Positions 35,680-43,349 of a stretch of 64,000 nt of DNA are shown here, one piece after another. The number at the start of each line of letters is the position of its first letter. Within the stretch, counting starts at the first letter, position 1. Under the pieces are notes generated by a model that was not told where the DNA came from, ran no database searches, and saw only the letters and a program-made list of their open reading frames with translations. A program made the translations under genes and the position numbers. Source of the DNA: Planctomycetota bacterium (GTDB taxonomy: Bacteria; Planctomycetota; J058; JAJDCP01); contig JAJDCP010000091.1 of assembly GCA_029260765.1 (NCBI GenBank), positions 62,001 through 126,000 of the forward strand, read 5' to 3'.

Positions 35680-36135
35680 TCAGCGCGTTCCGGAGGGCCG
35701 GTTTTGCGGCGGCCTCGGTCCGCCCGGTCGCTGCTTGAGCTTAGCGGGGGCCTTGCGCCCTGCGCGTCGCTTGGCCGAGCTCTTCTTGAGGTTTTCGAAG
35801 GCCGTGCGTACGCCGTGGGTGGCGTGCGCGAGGGCCTTCATCACTTCTTCGTTCTGGTTTCCCAGCACAAACTTCATCTGCTCTGCAACCAACAGCTGGG
35901 TCTCGAGGTCTGCCAGACCACCCATAGCGCCGGTCAAGCCGCGTGCCAAGGCGCCTCGTGTGCCACGCGCGTATCCCTCGGCCAAGCGTGATGCAACTTG
36001 AATGGCCACGCGACGGACCTGCAGCGTCAATCCGTTCTCTTCAACCTTCGGGAAGCGGCGGGAGACCTTGTAGACCTCTTCGATCAGTTCCATCGCCTGC
36101 TGCCAGACCCGGGCTTCCTTGAAGCTCTTTTGCAT
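35680..36135 (-). CDS. Four-helix-bundle protein (S23/IVS-like family)
   Basis: 151 aa. The pattern SFKEARVWQQAMELIEEVYKVS, FPKVEENGLTLQVRRVAIQVASRLAEG and LADLETQLLVAEQM matches the four-helix-bundle family first known from 23S rRNA intervening sequences. Family members are about 120 aa; this one has an added basic tail (KKSSAKRRAGRKAP...RPSGTR). ATG 36135 has GGAGG 5 nt upstream; a GTG four codons earlier coincides with that site. Here it is a free-standing gene, not inside rRNA. An ACTATA at 36159-36164 (TATAGT on this strand) may be its -10 box. Function unknown; RNA binding has been suggested for the family. Confidence 0.8.
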   Translation of the reverse strand: MQKSFKEARVWQQAMELIEEVYKVSRRFPKVEENGLTLQVRRVAIQVASRLAEGYARGTRGALARGLTGAMGGLADLETQLLVAEQMKFVLGNQNEEVMKALAHATHGVRTAFENLKKSSAKRRAGRKAPAKLKQRPGGPRPPQNRPSGTR

Positions 36136-36278
36136 GCCTGCCTCCACGAGCTGTCTACACTATAACGTGGCGTCCACAGCGGTTCCTGAAAATCATCGGC
36201 GTGTTTTAGAAGGAATAGCTATCATTCCGCCGCCGGGATGCGTAGCACAAGAAAATCATGGTTGATAGGAGCTCACCG

Positions 36279-37544
36279 ATGCCCCGACGATCGTTGTTGC
36301 TCGCTCTGTTGATGGCTGCCAGTCTGGCCGCCGATCCCCGCAGCGAGCTGTTCAGCCTGCTCGACAGTGCCGAGCACGGGAACCGCGAGGAAGTCCTCGC
36401 TGCCTTGCAGAAACTGGCCATCGCTCCCGAGCAGGGACTGCAGTTCTTGCGCGCCGGAAGGGTCTACGGCGACGCGGAGACAGGGCACTTCTTGCGCAGC
36501 TTCACCAGCGCCGAAGGAGTGGAGACCGAGGTCGAGTTCTGGGTTCCCGAAAGCTACGATCCCGCGCAACCCACCGCGGCGATGGTCTTTCTGCATGGCC
36601 TGGGCGCCAGCCCGCGGATGTTCTACGAGTTGGTCGGGCCTGCCTGCGAGGCACGCGGTTGGATTCTGATCATGCCCCGGGCCGAGCGCTTGAAGGACGT
36701 CACCAGCCTGCCGATGTTGCTGCGCGGCGCGAACCTGATGCAGCACTGGTGGAGCTACCACGACGACAACAACTACGGTCTGTTGGCGCTCGACTGGGCG
36801 CGCAGCGCGTACAACATCGATAGTGACCGCTGCTATCTGGGCGGCTACTCGATGGGCGGCTACGCCACCTGGAATGTCGGCAGCCGCTATCATGATCGCT
36901 TTGCGGCCATCGTGCCCTACGCTGCAGGCGACCTGTCGGGCACGCCCGGCGTGCATGATCGGGACGATGCGTACCGCTTGCTGGAGAACCTTGCGTCGAC
37001 GCCCGCCTGGATCACCCACTCCCGCGACGACAATATGGTGAGCTTCCGCATCGCCGAGCGCATCATGGCGCACCTCGATGAGCTGGGGATCCCGTACCAG
37101 AGCGATATCGTCGATGGAGAAGGGCATCGCTTGCGGGTCGCCGGGATCGACAACCCGCGCAACATCGAGATGTTCGCGTGGTTGGAACAGCAGGTGCGCG
37201 CGACGGCTCCCGAGTCCTTCAGCCACGTAGCACTCGACGCGCACAACGCCTGGGCCTACAACCTGCAGCTGCTCAGCTGGCAGGGAGCCCTGGGCGAAGT
37301 CGCGCTGCAGCGTCGGGAAGGCCGGGTCGAGCTGAACGCGCCAGAAGGCACGGCTCTGCAGGTCTATCTCGAGTTGGAAGAGACCCCCGAGCTGTTGTGG
37401 AATGGCGTGCGCCAACAGCTGCAGGCAGAGACCAGCTGGGAGGTGCTGTTGGACAGCTGGTTGGCCCATCGTGACCCTGCCTTGACCTGGTGTCGGCGGG
37501 TGGCGCTGCCCAACCAGGATTCGAGCGGGCAGGAGGATTTCTGA
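36279..37544 (+). CDS. Secreted alpha/beta hydrolase (esterase/peptidase-like)
   Basis: 421 aa from ATG 36279, with AGGAG 7 nt upstream. The signal peptide MPRRSLLLALLMAASLAA precedes a helical segment and an alpha/beta hydrolase core from about residue 75: MVFLHGLGASPRMFYELVGP with the oxyanion loop, nucleophile elbow LGGYSMGGYATW (GYSMG), acid-site region ITHSRDDNMVSF and the His in VDGEGHRLR. The triad appears complete. The C-terminal 100 residues form an added beta-rich part (LSWQGALGEVALQRREGRVEL). It resembles phospholipase/carboxylesterase and prolyl-oligopeptidase-like secreted enzymes. The stop abuts that of the convergent gene exactly (TGATCA, 37542-37547). Confidence 0.85.
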   Translation: MPRRSLLLALLMAASLAADPRSELFSLLDSAEHGNREEVLAALQKLAIAPEQGLQFLRAGRVYGDAETGHFLRSFTSAEGVETEVEFWVPESYDPAQPTAAMVFLHGLGASPRMFYELVGPACEARGWILIMPRAERLKDVTSLPMLLRGANLMQHWWSYHDDNNYGLLALDWARSAYNIDSDRCYLGGYSMGGYATWNVGSRYHDRFAAIVPYAAGDLSGTPGVHDRDDAYRLLENLASTPAWITHSRDDNMVSFRIAERIMAHLDELGIPYQSDIVDGEGHRLRVAGIDNPRNIEMFAWLEQQVRATAPESFSHVALDAHNAWAYNLQLLSWQGALGEVALQRREGRVELNAPEGTALQVYLELEETPELLWNGVRQQLQAETSWEVLLDSWLAHRDPALTWCRRVALPNQDSSGQEDF

Positions 37545-40500
37545 TCATTCCCGCTGCCGCTCGAGGCAGTAGGCCTGGTTGCGAAGCAGGACGGGGTTCT
37601 CGGGCAACAACTCGAGGCCTCGTTCGTAGATGGCCAGAGCTGCCTCCCAGGCTTCGCTGGCGATGGGTTCTCGAGCCGCCAGGTCGAAGAAGCGTGCGCC
37701 CGCTTCACGGAGCGCCGTGTTCTCCGGATGTTGCTCCAGCAGCTCTGCGTAGCGCTCCACACTTTGACCCAGGGTGCCGTCCCGCCACGGCTGTTCTGCC
37801 CAACGGCTCCAATAGACCGCCTGGTTGTAGGCGAAGCTGCTCTCATCTGGCTCGGCATCGGCAGCCAGGCCATAGATGTGCGCCGCAAGCTGGGGGTCCT
37901 CTTTGCCGGCGGCCTCTGCCAACTGGTAGTACAGCCCGAGCCGGCGGCTCCGCAGTCCGGCATGGCCCGGCACCAGCTGCAGGCCCTGATTGAGCAGCCC
38001 CAGCGCGGCAAAGCCGCGGCCTGCGCGGAGCTCCGCCTCCGCCCAGGCAAGGTAGAGCTCTGAGGCCAGCTCGACCAGCACCGCCGCCTGGGGAAACGCC
38101 TCTTGGGCTTGCGCCAGACGCGCGGCAGCCGTCTCGTGGTCAGCTGCGGCCAGGGCCGTCCGCACCCACTGACCCAACTCATGGTCGCGGCTGGTCAACA
38201 GCAGCTCCGGCTGGGCATCGCCGGCGGCGGCCGCATCGAACAGTTGGGCGGCTGCCAGGGCGAAGCCCAGATCACGCAGGCTGCCACCGTACTCGAGCAC
38301 GAAGGCGCGTCGTTGCAGCTGCAGCTCCCGGTCATCTGGGTAGTGGCCCAGCGCGAGCTCGAAGCGTTCCGCACTGGTGCGGCCTGCATGCTGCAGCCAG
38401 GCACGGATCTCGACAGAAGAGACCCTGCCGTTGTGGTCGCCGTCGAGCTTGGCAGCGGGCAGGCCTTCTCCCAACAGTTCTTCTGCGCTCAGCTGGCCGT
38501 CGCCATCGGTGTCCAACAGCGCGGGCTGCAGCAGGGGTCGGGAGCGCTCCCAGTCGCCCTGCGCCCAACCGATCAGTAGCGAGAGCTGGGCAGCATTCAG
38601 CCAGCCGGTTGGCTGGTCGGTCTCGCGCAACAGCTCGACACTCGCCCAGATCGCCTCCCCTGGCGAAAGGGCCATCTCGCGTTGAATGCGACGGATCAGG
38701 GCGTCGCGGCGTGCGCTGAGCAGTGCAGAGCTGCCCAACGCCTCCAGCCCGTCGTCGTAGAGCACCAACGCTGTGCGCAGCCGCCCCAGATGCATCCGCG
38801 ACGCCAGGATGTCACTGCCCTCCAGCTCTTCGGCGGCCCAGCGATCGATGCGTTCCTCCACCAGTGTGCGCAGCTGGGGATCCTCCGGGTGCACGGCCAG
38901 GAGCTCCCGGTAGCGTACGAACACCCGGGCGCGGTGTTCCCTGGCTGCAAGCGCAGGTTCGTCGGCCCGCGGTGCTTCGGCCCAGCTGGCGAATATGCGC
39001 CGCCGCGTCTCTTTTTCGGCGGGAGAGCCCCCCTGCAATTGCCCCAGGGCCTCGCGCCAGGCGCGGCCTGCCGAGCTGTGGAAGGTGTTCCAGGCGCTCT
39101 GGGCCTGGGCCTCGCCTCGGAAGTGCTCCAGAACCGGCCGCAGCCCCATCAGCTGCTCTTCGGGTCCCTCCAGCGCTGCGTCGAGCATCGCCAACGCCTC
39201 TGCGTAGGACTCATCCCGCAGTAGCCTCGCCATCCACATCCCATACACTCCGAGCTCCTGGCAGAGGAGAGCCAGATCGAGCCCGGCAATCCGACGCGCG
39301 CGACGGATGACTGTCAACGCCTCGGGAAAGGAGCCCTGACTGGCCAGCTGGCCCGCCCAGTCGTTGAAGGTGGCGAGCAGGACTGTCAATGTGACCTCTG
39401 AATCGGGATCGAGCCGCAGCGACTTGACGGCAGCCTCGATGGCGGCCCGAAAGTCCCGCTCCCGCAGCGCGTCGTAGGCCCGGTTGTGGTAGATGGCCGC
39501 CGCGAGCCCGTAGGCGGGCAGGGGACGGCGGCGCTGGATGCGGCCGGCAAAGCCTCTCTGCTCGCGCAAGCGTTGGATCTTGTCGGGATCCGGATCGAAA
39601 CCCTGGGCGAGCGTGGTCTCCACGTCGGCCCAGCGATCGCCCAGCCGCACCTGGCAGAGCACATGGTCCCCCGTCTCGAGATTGCGCAATTCCAAGCCGG
39701 CTTGGCGGGCCAGGTGCTCGAACACTACGCTGGCCGTCACACACTGGAAGCTCTCGCCATCGAGGGCAGCCCGCACGTCGGAGGCGTCCGCATCGTAGTG
39801 GGCAAAGCGTTCCTGGTGCAGCCACTGCAGCAGCACCGCGCCGCGCTCGGCAGGTTGCAGACTCGCGAGCTTGTGCGCTTTGCCGACCTCGTCGCTCAGC
39901 TCCTGACAGCGTTGCCGGTAGCGCCGCAGCTCGGTCGGGCTGCGCACCCCCGAGGCGATCAACGCCACATCGAGCGGGTCGAGGGCCTCGCCATCCTCCA
40001 GGGCCGCCCACAGACCGCGTTCGAGCTCGGTGTTTTCAACTGGAATGTCGACGGCGCGTTCGACCGCGACCTCGGCAGGGGTTTCGAGCCCCTCCGGCGC
40101 AGCACGCCCCAGCACTTCGATCTCTCCCAGGCCTACACTCTGCCCAGCTGAGCTCAGCTCCAACAGCAGATAGCGCAAGGGGAGGGGCTCGGGAAACACC
40201 AGCTCGGCGCGGCTGGGACCGGGCGCAAGACTGCCCAGCTGCAGCACGGCCAAACCGGGCCCGAACGGTGAGCCGCGCACCACGACCCTGGTCGGCCGGC
40301 TGTCAGGGTCGACTCCTCCGTAGAGCAGCCGCACACGCTCGACCAGCACGGGATGTCCGTCGCGGAAGGCCAGGGCGACGCGGAGCGGCGCCTCCAGTCC
40401 TCGCGCGCTCTCGAACGGAGGCCCGTCCGGATCGCCGTCGATCAACCGGGCCGAGCCGTGCACAACGCTCAGGCTGTCGGGAGCCTCGAGCACATGGCCG

Positions 40501-40580
40501 CCGAGATCGCGAGCGGCGTGGTTCTGCTGGCCCAGGGCGGCACAAGCCAGCGTCGCCCAGAAAATGGTGGTTCGCAGCAT
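37545..40580 (-). CDS. Exported transglutaminase-like/TPR protein with EF-hand pair
   Basis: 1011 aa from ATG 40580 with GGAGG upstream. The signal peptide (MLRTTIFWATLACAALG) precedes a beta-rich, discoidin-like segment (about 30-158). A transglutaminase-like core follows (about 240-325), with a plausible triad Cys 280 (ESFQCVTASVVF), His 306 (GDHVLCQV) and Asp 319 (WADVETT). From about 350 on there are TPR-like helices (AYDALRERDFRAAIEAAVKS and many more). Two EF-hand loops, DTDGDGQLSAEE and DGDHNGRVSSVE, sit near residues 687-725 inside the helical region. It is a periplasmic or surface protein of unknown substrate, perhaps calcium-dependent (inference). Confidence 0.75.
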   Translation of the reverse strand: MLRTTIFWATLACAALGQQNHAARDLGGHVLEAPDSLSVVHGSARLIDGDPDGPPFESARGLEAPLRVALAFRDGHPVLVERVRLLYGGVDPDSRPTRVVVRGSPFGPGLAVLQLGSLAPGPSRAELVFPEPLPLRYLLLELSSAGQSVGLGEIEVLGRAAPEGLETPAEVAVERAVDIPVENTELERGLWAALEDGEALDPLDVALIASGVRSPTELRRYRQRCQELSDEVGKAHKLASLQPAERGAVLLQWLHQERFAHYDADASDVRAALDGESFQCVTASVVFEHLARQAGLELRNLETGDHVLCQVRLGDRWADVETTLAQGFDPDPDKIQRLREQRGFAGRIQRRRPLPAYGLAAAIYHNRAYDALRERDFRAAIEAAVKSLRLDPDSEVTLTVLLATFNDWAGQLASQGSFPEALTVIRRARRIAGLDLALLCQELGVYGMWMARLLRDESYAEALAMLDAALEGPEEQLMGLRPVLEHFRGEAQAQSAWNTFHSSAGRAWREALGQLQGGSPAEKETRRRIFASWAEAPRADEPALAAREHRARVFVRYRELLAVHPEDPQLRTLVEERIDRWAAEELEGSDILASRMHLGRLRTALVLYDDGLEALGSSALLSARRDALIRRIQREMALSPGEAIWASVELLRETDQPTGWLNAAQLSLLIGWAQGDWERSRPLLQPALLDTDGDGQLSAEELLGEGLPAAKLDGDHNGRVSSVEIRAWLQHAGRTSAERFELALGHYPDDRELQLQRRAFVLEYGGSLRDLGFALAAAQLFDAAAAGDAQPELLLTSRDHELGQWVRTALAAADHETAAARLAQAQEAFPQAAVLVELASELYLAWAEAELRAGRGFAALGLLNQGLQLVPGHAGLRSRRLGLYYQLAEAAGKEDPQLAAHIYGLAADAEPDESSFAYNQAVYWSRWAEQPWRDGTLGQSVERYAELLEQHPENTALREAGARFFDLAAREPIASEAWEAALAIYERGLELLPENPVLLRNQAYCLERQRE

Positions 40581-40662
40581 CGCAACACCTCCGCTGGATG
40601 ATAGACCATCGCTGTCATGGTTGCTTCATCCCAGGTGTTGCAGCGCGCGGGGTCCCGCCAGC

Positions 40663-42060
40663 TCACATATGCAAGGCCCGCCCATCAACAGCCAGAGCGG
40701 CCTCACGCACGGTCTCCGAAAGGGTGGGGTGGGCGTGGACGGTGCGGGCGATGTCCTCGCTGGAGCCGCCGAATTCCATCACCGTCACCGCCTCGGCGAT
40801 CAGCTCCGAGGCCGTCGGGCCGACGATATGGACGCCGAGCAGCCGGTCGTCGTCGGCGGCAGCCAGGATCTTGACCATGCCGTCCCGTTCGCCGGCCGCC
40901 TTGGCCCTCCCGTTGGCCATGAAGGGAAAGCTGCCACTCTTGAAGGCGATGCCGGCCGCCAGCAGCTGTTCTTCGCTCTGGCCTGCCGATGCGAGCTCGG
41001 GCCAGGTGTAGATCACGCTGGGGATGGTGTCGTAGTTGACGTGGCCCGCTTTGCCCGCCAGCAGCTCGGCGCAGGCGACGCCCTCGTCCTCGGCCTTGTG
41101 CGCCAGCATCGGTCCACGGATCACATCTCCCAAAGCATACAGGCCGGGAACAGCGGTCTGGAAGTGGGCGTCGACCTCGATGCGCCCCGCCCGGTCTGTC
41201 TGGATCCCCAGAGGCTCGAGTCCCAGGCCAGCGGTGTGGGCTCGCCGCCCGACCGCCACCAACACGCGGTCGCAGGGCAGCTGGTGGCGTTCGCCCGCCT
41301 GCTCGACTACAGCGCGCAGCCCGCCTTCGCTCTCGATCGACAGCAGGCGTGCTTCGAGCATGAACTTCAGGCCCTGCGCTTGCAGCGCTTTTTGCAGCAC
41401 CTCGGCTGCCGCTCGGTCGGCCGTCCCTGCGATGTGTGGGAGCATCTCGACCACCGTGACGCGTGCCCCCAACCGCTTCCACACGCTGCCGAGCTCGAGC
41501 CCGATGGCGCCCGCGCCGATAACGACCAGGTGCTCGGGAACCTCAGCAAAGTTGAGAGCCTCGGTAGAGCTGACGACCCGCTCGCCGTCGAACGGCGCGA
41601 AGGGCAACTCGATGGGCTCGCTACCGGTCGCAATGATGATGTGGCGGGCTTCGAGCAGCGTCTCGGCGCCATCGGCCCCCAAGACCGCCACCTTGCCCTC
41701 CCCACGCAACTGGCCGAGGCCTGCAAAGACCTCGATCTTGTTCTTTTTCATCAGGTGGGCGATGCCCGAGGTCAGTTGTTTGACCACACCATCCTTGCGG
41801 CGCAACATGGTCTTGAGGTCGAGCTTGAAGTCACCGACGATGCCGTGGCGCTTGAACTGCTTCTGTGCCTGGTGGTACAGCTCGGACGACTGCAGCAGCG
41901 CCTTCGACGGGATGCAGCCGATATTGAGGCAGGTTCCGCCCAGCGTGGCAGACTTCTCGATGATCGCGGTGCGCATGCCGAGCTGTGCCCCGCGGATGGC
42001 GGCGACGTATCCTCCGGGTCCAGCGCCGATGACAGCCAAATCGAAGTGGTTCCCAGTCAA
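40663..42060 (-). CDS. lpd: Dihydrolipoyl dehydrogenase (E3)
   Basis: 465 aa; oxidises dihydrolipoamide on the E2 subunit and reduces NAD. FAD-binding GAGPGGYVAAIRGAQLG at the N-terminus, redox disulfide GGTCLNIGCIPSKALL, NAD site VVIGAGAIGLELGSVW, LYALGDV and the C-terminal dimer motif HAHPTLSE with catalytic His-Glu are all present. The start is TTG 42060, with GGAGG 8 nt upstream overlapping the end of sucB; only 3 bp separate the genes. Being last in sucA-sucB-lpd, it serves the 2-oxoglutarate dehydrogenase complex and may also serve other lipoyl complexes. Confidence 0.95.
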   Translation of the reverse strand: MTGNHFDLAVIGAGPGGYVAAIRGAQLGMRTAIIEKSATLGGTCLNIGCIPSKALLQSSELYHQAQKQFKRHGIVGDFKLDLKTMLRRKDGVVKQLTSGIAHLMKKNKIEVFAGLGQLRGEGKVAVLGADGAETLLEARHIIIATGSEPIELPFAPFDGERVVSSTEALNFAEVPEHLVVIGAGAIGLELGSVWKRLGARVTVVEMLPHIAGTADRAAAEVLQKALQAQGLKFMLEARLLSIESEGGLRAVVEQAGERHQLPCDRVLVAVGRRAHTAGLGLEPLGIQTDRAGRIEVDAHFQTAVPGLYALGDVIRGPMLAHKAEDEGVACAELLAGKAGHVNYDTIPSVIYTWPELASAGQSEEQLLAAGIAFKSGSFPFMANGRAKAAGERDGMVKILAAADDDRLLGVHIVGPTASELIAEAVTVMEFGGSSEDIARTVHAHPTLSETVREAALAVDGRALHM

Positions 42061-42063
42061 GGC

Positions 42064-43314
42064 TCAGACCTCCAACAGCAGGCGTTCGGGGTTTTCCACA
42101 CAGTTCTTGATCGTGACCAGGAAGCCGACCGCTTCCTTGCCGTCGACAATCCTGTGGTCGTAGGAGAGAGCGACGTACATCATCGGCCGGATCTCGACCT
42201 TGCCTTCGATGGCCACAGGCCGTGGTTCGATCTTGTGCATACCCAGAATGCCGCTCTGCGGAGGATTGAGAATCGGCGTGGACATCAACGAGCCATAGGT
42301 GCCGCCGTTGGTGACGGTAAAAGTGCCTCCGGTCAGCTCAGAGAGCTGGATCTTGCGCTCGCGTGCCTTGCGGGCATAGCTGACGATCGAGCTCTCGACG
42401 TCAGCGAAGCTCATCGCCTGGACATCGCGCAGCACCGGGACCATCAGCCCGCGGTCGGTGCCGACGGCGATGCCGATGTCGATGTAGTTGGGGCTGACGA
42501 CCAGGTCGTCTTCGAGGCGGCTGTTGATCAGCGGGAAGTCTTGCAGCGCCCGCACAGCGGCTTTGACGAAGAAAGACATGAAGCCGAGTTTGACGCCGTG
42601 GCGCTCGATGAAGGCCTGCTTGTACTGCTTGCGCAGCGCGATCACCCGGCTCATGTCCATCTCATTGAAGGTCGTCAGCATGGCCGTCGTCTGCGTAACC
42701 GACACCAGGCGCTCCGCGATGCGACGCCGCAGCCGGCTCATCGGTTGGCGTTCTTCGGAGCGCCCAGAGGCAGCAGCGGGCGCAGCCGCCGGTTTGGCTG
42801 TGTCCGGAACCGGGGCGGGCGGTTTGCTCGCAGCCGGCGCTGGCTGGCTCGTGGCTGGTGTCTTGCTAGCGATCGCGGACTGGGCATCTCCCTTGGTGAT
42901 GCGTCCGCCCGGGCCGCTGCCCTCGACCTGGCTGAGATCGAGCTGGTTCTCGCTGGCGAGGCGTCGCACGGAGGGCGAGGTCTTGCCCGAACCAGCCGTG
43001 ACACCCGCAGCCGGCGAAGCATCGACGGCAGGGATGGGTTCTGCAGGCGGCGCAGGTGATTGCGTCGCCGGTGCCGCGGCCGTCGTGTCGATCTCGCCGA
43101 TCACCGCGCCGATCTTGACGGTCTCGCCCTCCGGCACCAGCACCTTCAGAACTCCGGCGACCAGAGCGACGATCTCCTGGGAGATCTTGTCGGTCTCGAC
43201 CTCGAACAGGGGCTCATCAACCTGGACATAGCTGCCGTCTGCCTTCAGCCACTTGGAGAGCACTCCCTCGACGATCGACTCGCCGACCGAAGGGTATTTG
43301 ACCTGATAGGACAT
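42064..43314 (-). CDS. sucB: Dihydrolipoyllysine succinyltransferase (E2 of 2-oxoglutarate dehydrogenase)
   Basis: 416 aa. N-terminal lipoyl domain with the lipoylated Lys in VETDKISQEI (about residue 43), a Pro/Ala linker, the peripheral subunit-binding domain (PSVRRLASENQLDLSQVEGSGPGGRITKGD), a second Pro/Ala linker and the catalytic domain with PMSRLRRRIAERLV, ITNGG-like TVTNGGTYGSLMSTPILNPPQSG and the active-site motif LSYDHRIVDG. It transfers succinyl groups to CoA. ATG 43314 follows AGGAAA. It lies between sucA (35 bp upstream) and lpd. Confidence 0.96.
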   Translation of the reverse strand: MSYQVKYPSVGESIVEGVLSKWLKADGSYVQVDEPLFEVETDKISQEIVALVAGVLKVLVPEGETVKIGAVIGEIDTTAAAPATQSPAPPAEPIPAVDASPAAGVTAGSGKTSPSVRRLASENQLDLSQVEGSGPGGRITKGDAQSAIASKTPATSQPAPAASKPPAPVPDTAKPAAAPAAASGRSEERQPMSRLRRRIAERLVSVTQTTAMLTTFNEMDMSRVIALRKQYKQAFIERHGVKLGFMSFFVKAAVRALQDFPLINSRLEDDLVVSPNYIDIGIAVGTDRGLMVPVLRDVQAMSFADVESSIVSYARKARERKIQLSELTGGTFTVTNGGTYGSLMSTPILNPPQSGILGMHKIEPRPVAIEGKVEIRPMMYVALSYDHRIVDGKEAVGFLVTIKNCVENPERLLLEV

Positions 43315-43349
43315 GGTATTTCCTGTTCTGGTGTCTGGAAGTTGTCGGA

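Noticed and set aside
40564..43059. 831-codon open frame on the plus strand opposite lpd and sucB
   Set aside because: It is antisense to two certain genes, and its composition (His/Arg/Gln/Asp-rich, no domains) is that of a complementary-strand shadow in GC-rich DNA.
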